Assembly (NCBI GenBank): GCA_026999335.1
Contig: JALTPW010000789.1
Coordinates: forward strand, 1 to 8,275
From: Chromatiales bacterium
GTDB taxonomy: Bacteria > Pseudomonadota > Gammaproteobacteria > SZUA-152
Length of the DNA: 8,275 bases
Direction: 5' to 3'
Shown piece after piece: positions 6,319 to 8,275 of the stretch. The position numbers and the translations under genes are program-made. Position 1 is the first letter of the stretch. Every line of letters starts with the position of its first letter. Under the pieces are notes generated by a model, which saw only the letters and a list, made by a program, of their open reading frames with translations, searched no databases and had not been told where the DNA came from.

Positions 6319-8275
6319 ATGAAACTGCTCGACCAATACGACGGCAGCGGGACGCCTTTCGAGGGCGACCGCACGTTATTGCTGCACGGCCTCCCTGCCG
6401 GCGCGCGCATACTTCATGCCAGGATCAACCTGACCCCCATTGATACAAGTGGTGGTTCGGATCCGTTTACGGAGACCATCACCTTTACCGGCCACCGTGG
6501 TGACTGGGGCGCGACCAAGGCGGTCAATGCCGATTGGGTCGAGGTGGATTTTCATGCCCGTCGCACATTGGCCTGGCTCAAGGGCAGTAATCTGAACAAT
6601 GCCACATTGCAGATCGACCTGGGCGGTGCCTATGTGGAAATCAATGACAAAGGCGCCCTGGCGGCGCCAGGTAGCACGCTATTCACCATCAGCGGTAACG
6701 AACAACGCCTGCCCGGTCTGACGGTGGTTAAATTCAAGCTGAGCAACACGGGCGCTAATCCCGATATCCAGAAAATCGTCATCCGCAGCACACCCAGTAA
6801 TGTGAGCGTACGATTGGGTAATCTGGCGCCGTTCTGGACCCGGGTGGGCGAGATCACGACGCCGCAGGCGTCGACGGACTTTGCCCGGATCCTGCAAGCA
6901 TTTATTACAGACCAGGAGGCCATTAACGGCTTTTATCGCCTGCCGTTCACCCTTCACTCCGACACCCTCACGCGACTGTCCGTCACGGTGGAGATCGAAT
7001 ACCTGTTCGAGACCGCCCTGTTGCCAGCGGGACTGAACGAAGTGTCATTGCCCTTCGACTACGACAGCTTCGCCAACATCGACGAAGGTGTGCTGCAGGT
7101 TGCGCTGCCCCCGAATGCACAGGTCGTTCCACGGGATACCACCGCGAGTGTCATTGGGGCCTTCGACGACTCCCGCATCGTCTACGGCCCTCTGGGTAAC
7201 ATCGACGCCCCGGGCGAGGTTCTGGTGTCACCCTCAGCGACCCAGGCCCAGCCCATCCGGCTAAATGAGGGCGTCGGCGCCACGGCGGTCGATCTGCTGC
7301 TGGCGGCCGTTACACGCACGGTGCGGTTACAGCTCGACCTGCGCGAGGATCTGGATGGCAAGCCCGCCGGCGCCTCCCTATTGACAGAGAACGTCGAATT
7401 CAGCCTCGACCGGGAGACTGCGGGACAGGCAACATGGATCAGTGTCCCCCTGCCACAGGAATTCCAGTTTCAGGCCCGACAAAACGCCCGCTACTGGCTC
7501 GTCATGCAAAGCCTGGAAGGTAAGGCGGTTTGGAGCGCGAAAGCGGTGGATGCCGATACGCCTGGCCTGCAAAACACACAGAACGGCGGCCTCTCCTGGC
7601 GCCTTTCCGGCGCTGAAGACATCACCGGCCCAGTGGCGGCCCTGTTCCGCCTGCGCTACCAGCCTGACCGTTACCAAGTTCCCATCGAACTGGAAATAGG
7701 CAGTGGAAGCGGGGCACAACGGGTCAAACTGGATCGCTTTCAACCGCTGGGCCGGGTGGAGTTTGCGCTCGACCTGCCCGAGGTGGCCGAGGCCTTCAAT
7801 GACTATCTGCGACAAGCAAACCCTGCCAGCTGCATCGAGGCCGAACATATCGCCGACGGCGGTTTCGATCAGTGGCGACGCATGGGTGATGAAATCGGTG
7901 AGGCAATCCATATCGCGCTCGACTCCGAGCCATTTCTGATCGCCGCGACAGCGGATGGTTTAACTGTCTACATCGCGACCCGCGCCAATGCAGAATTACC
8001 TATCCACCTGGAAAAAATAGACGCGCTCACCGGCACGAAACAGCCATCCATAGACCTTGGCATCATCAGCTCACCCGTCGCCATGATCATGCACCCCCAT
8101 GGTGATCGCTTGTATTTAATGACCGGCATGCCGGACGACTCTCTGCACGTTTTTGATACAACAAACGATCAGTTATTGGATCCCGCAATCAATATCCCAG
8201 GCAGTGATGTCACCGACATGGCGATCAGCCCTGATGGTTCACGTTTGTATATCACTCAATACCACTATATCGGGG
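6319..8275 (+). CDS. Large beta-sandwich and beta-propeller protein, 3'-truncated
   Basis: The frame is open from ATG at 6319 to the window edge (652 complete codons), so the C-terminus is missing. The ribosome binding site is weak: only GGA at 6308-6310, eight bases before the ATG. Residues 1-120 alternate short strands (GDRTLLLHGLPAGARIL, then WVEVDFHARRTL) like a beta-sandwich. Residues ~130-480 hold further strand-rich segments. One of them, residues ~310-405, contains LDLREDLDGKPAG and ends in RYWLVMQSLEGKAVW, the style of jelly-roll surface modules. From ~527 a beta-propeller begins: DRLYLMTG, then HVFDTTNDQLL, and ISPDGSRLYIT at 636-646, matching the YVTN repeat pattern (xVxDTxTNxL ... 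VSPDGxRxYVTN). No signal peptide, membrane helix or catalytic triad is seen. Propellers of this type bind proteins or glycans, so as the last visible gene of a tail-like operon it is a candidate receptor-binding or decoration protein. That role is inferred. Confidence 0.88.
   Translation, partial: MKLLDQYDGSGTPFEGDRTLLLHGLPAGARILHARINLTPIDTSGGSDPFTETITFTGHRGDWGATKAVNADWVEVDFHARRTLAWLKGSNLNNATLQIDLGGAYVEINDKGALAAPGSTLFTISGNEQRLPGLTVVKFKLSNTGANPDIQKIVIRSTPSNVSVRLGNLAPFWTRVGEITTPQASTDFARILQAFITDQEAINGFYRLPFTLHSDTLTRLSVTVEIEYLFETALLPAGLNEVSLPFDYDSFANIDEGVLQVALPPNAQVVPRDTTASVIGAFDDSRIVYGPLGNIDAPGEVLVSPSATQAQPIRLNEGVGATAVDLLLAAVTRTVRLQLDLREDLDGKPAGASLLTENVEFSLDRETAGQATWISVPLPQEFQFQARQNARYWLVMQSLEGKAVWSAKAVDADTPGLQNTQNGGLSWRLSGAEDITGPVAALFRLRYQPDRYQVPIELEIGSGSGAQRVKLDRFQPLGRVEFALDLPEVAEAFNDYLRQANPASCIEAEHIADGGFDQWRRMGDEIGEAIHIALDSEPFLIAATADGLTVYIATRANAELPIHLEKIDALTGTKQPSIDLGIISSPVAMIMHPHGDRLYLMTGMPDDSLHVFDTTNDQLLDPAINIPGSDVTDMAISPDGSRLYITQYHYIG

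Noticed and set aside
7378..7911. 177-codon minus-strand open frame
   Set aside because: It lies opposite the continuous propeller-protein frame, which has coherent beta-strand patterning; no independent support.

Overview
The window looks like bacterial DNA of fairly high but uneven GC. Lines I counted range from about 62-72% in the main genes to about 46-51% in two patches. Codon choice and compact gene spacing would suit a proteobacterium, perhaps a gammaproteobacterium, but nothing here fixes the taxonomy. All convincing genes are on the + strand and read as one transcription unit. No tRNA, rRNA, CRISPR array, transposase or integrase is visible.

Layout: (1) 1-273, the end or whole of a small protein of unknown function. 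It is followed after one base by (2) 275-5143, a giant 1622-residue protein. Its N-terminal ~125 residues resemble the baseplate/tail proteins of phage tails and phage-tail-like contractile particles. It then carries eight tandem ~110-residue modules (residues 163-1038), a conserved-looking beta-rich middle, and a C-terminal segment with a GAWGN motif like that of contractile tail sheaths. (3) 5157-6167, a 336-residue acidic protein whose N-terminus looks like a tail-fibre or fibre-adaptor protein. (4) A 151-base gap holding a hairpin and three near-perfect 14-base tandem repeats. (5) 6319 to the window edge, at least 652 residues of beta-sandwich-like sequence leading into a YVTN-type beta-propeller, cut off by the window.

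The most economical reading is the distal (baseplate/fibre) end of a phage-tail-like particle: a remnant prophage tail, a tailocin, or an extracellular contractile injection system. The giant protein would sit at the baseplate, and the fibre-like and propeller proteins would be surface-binding appendages. Sheath, tube, spike, AAA ATPase and toxin genes are not in the window, so the class of particle cannot be decided here. The most unusual element is the eight-module array, whose modules resemble the flagellin/hook 'IN' motif, inside what looks like a baseplate protein.
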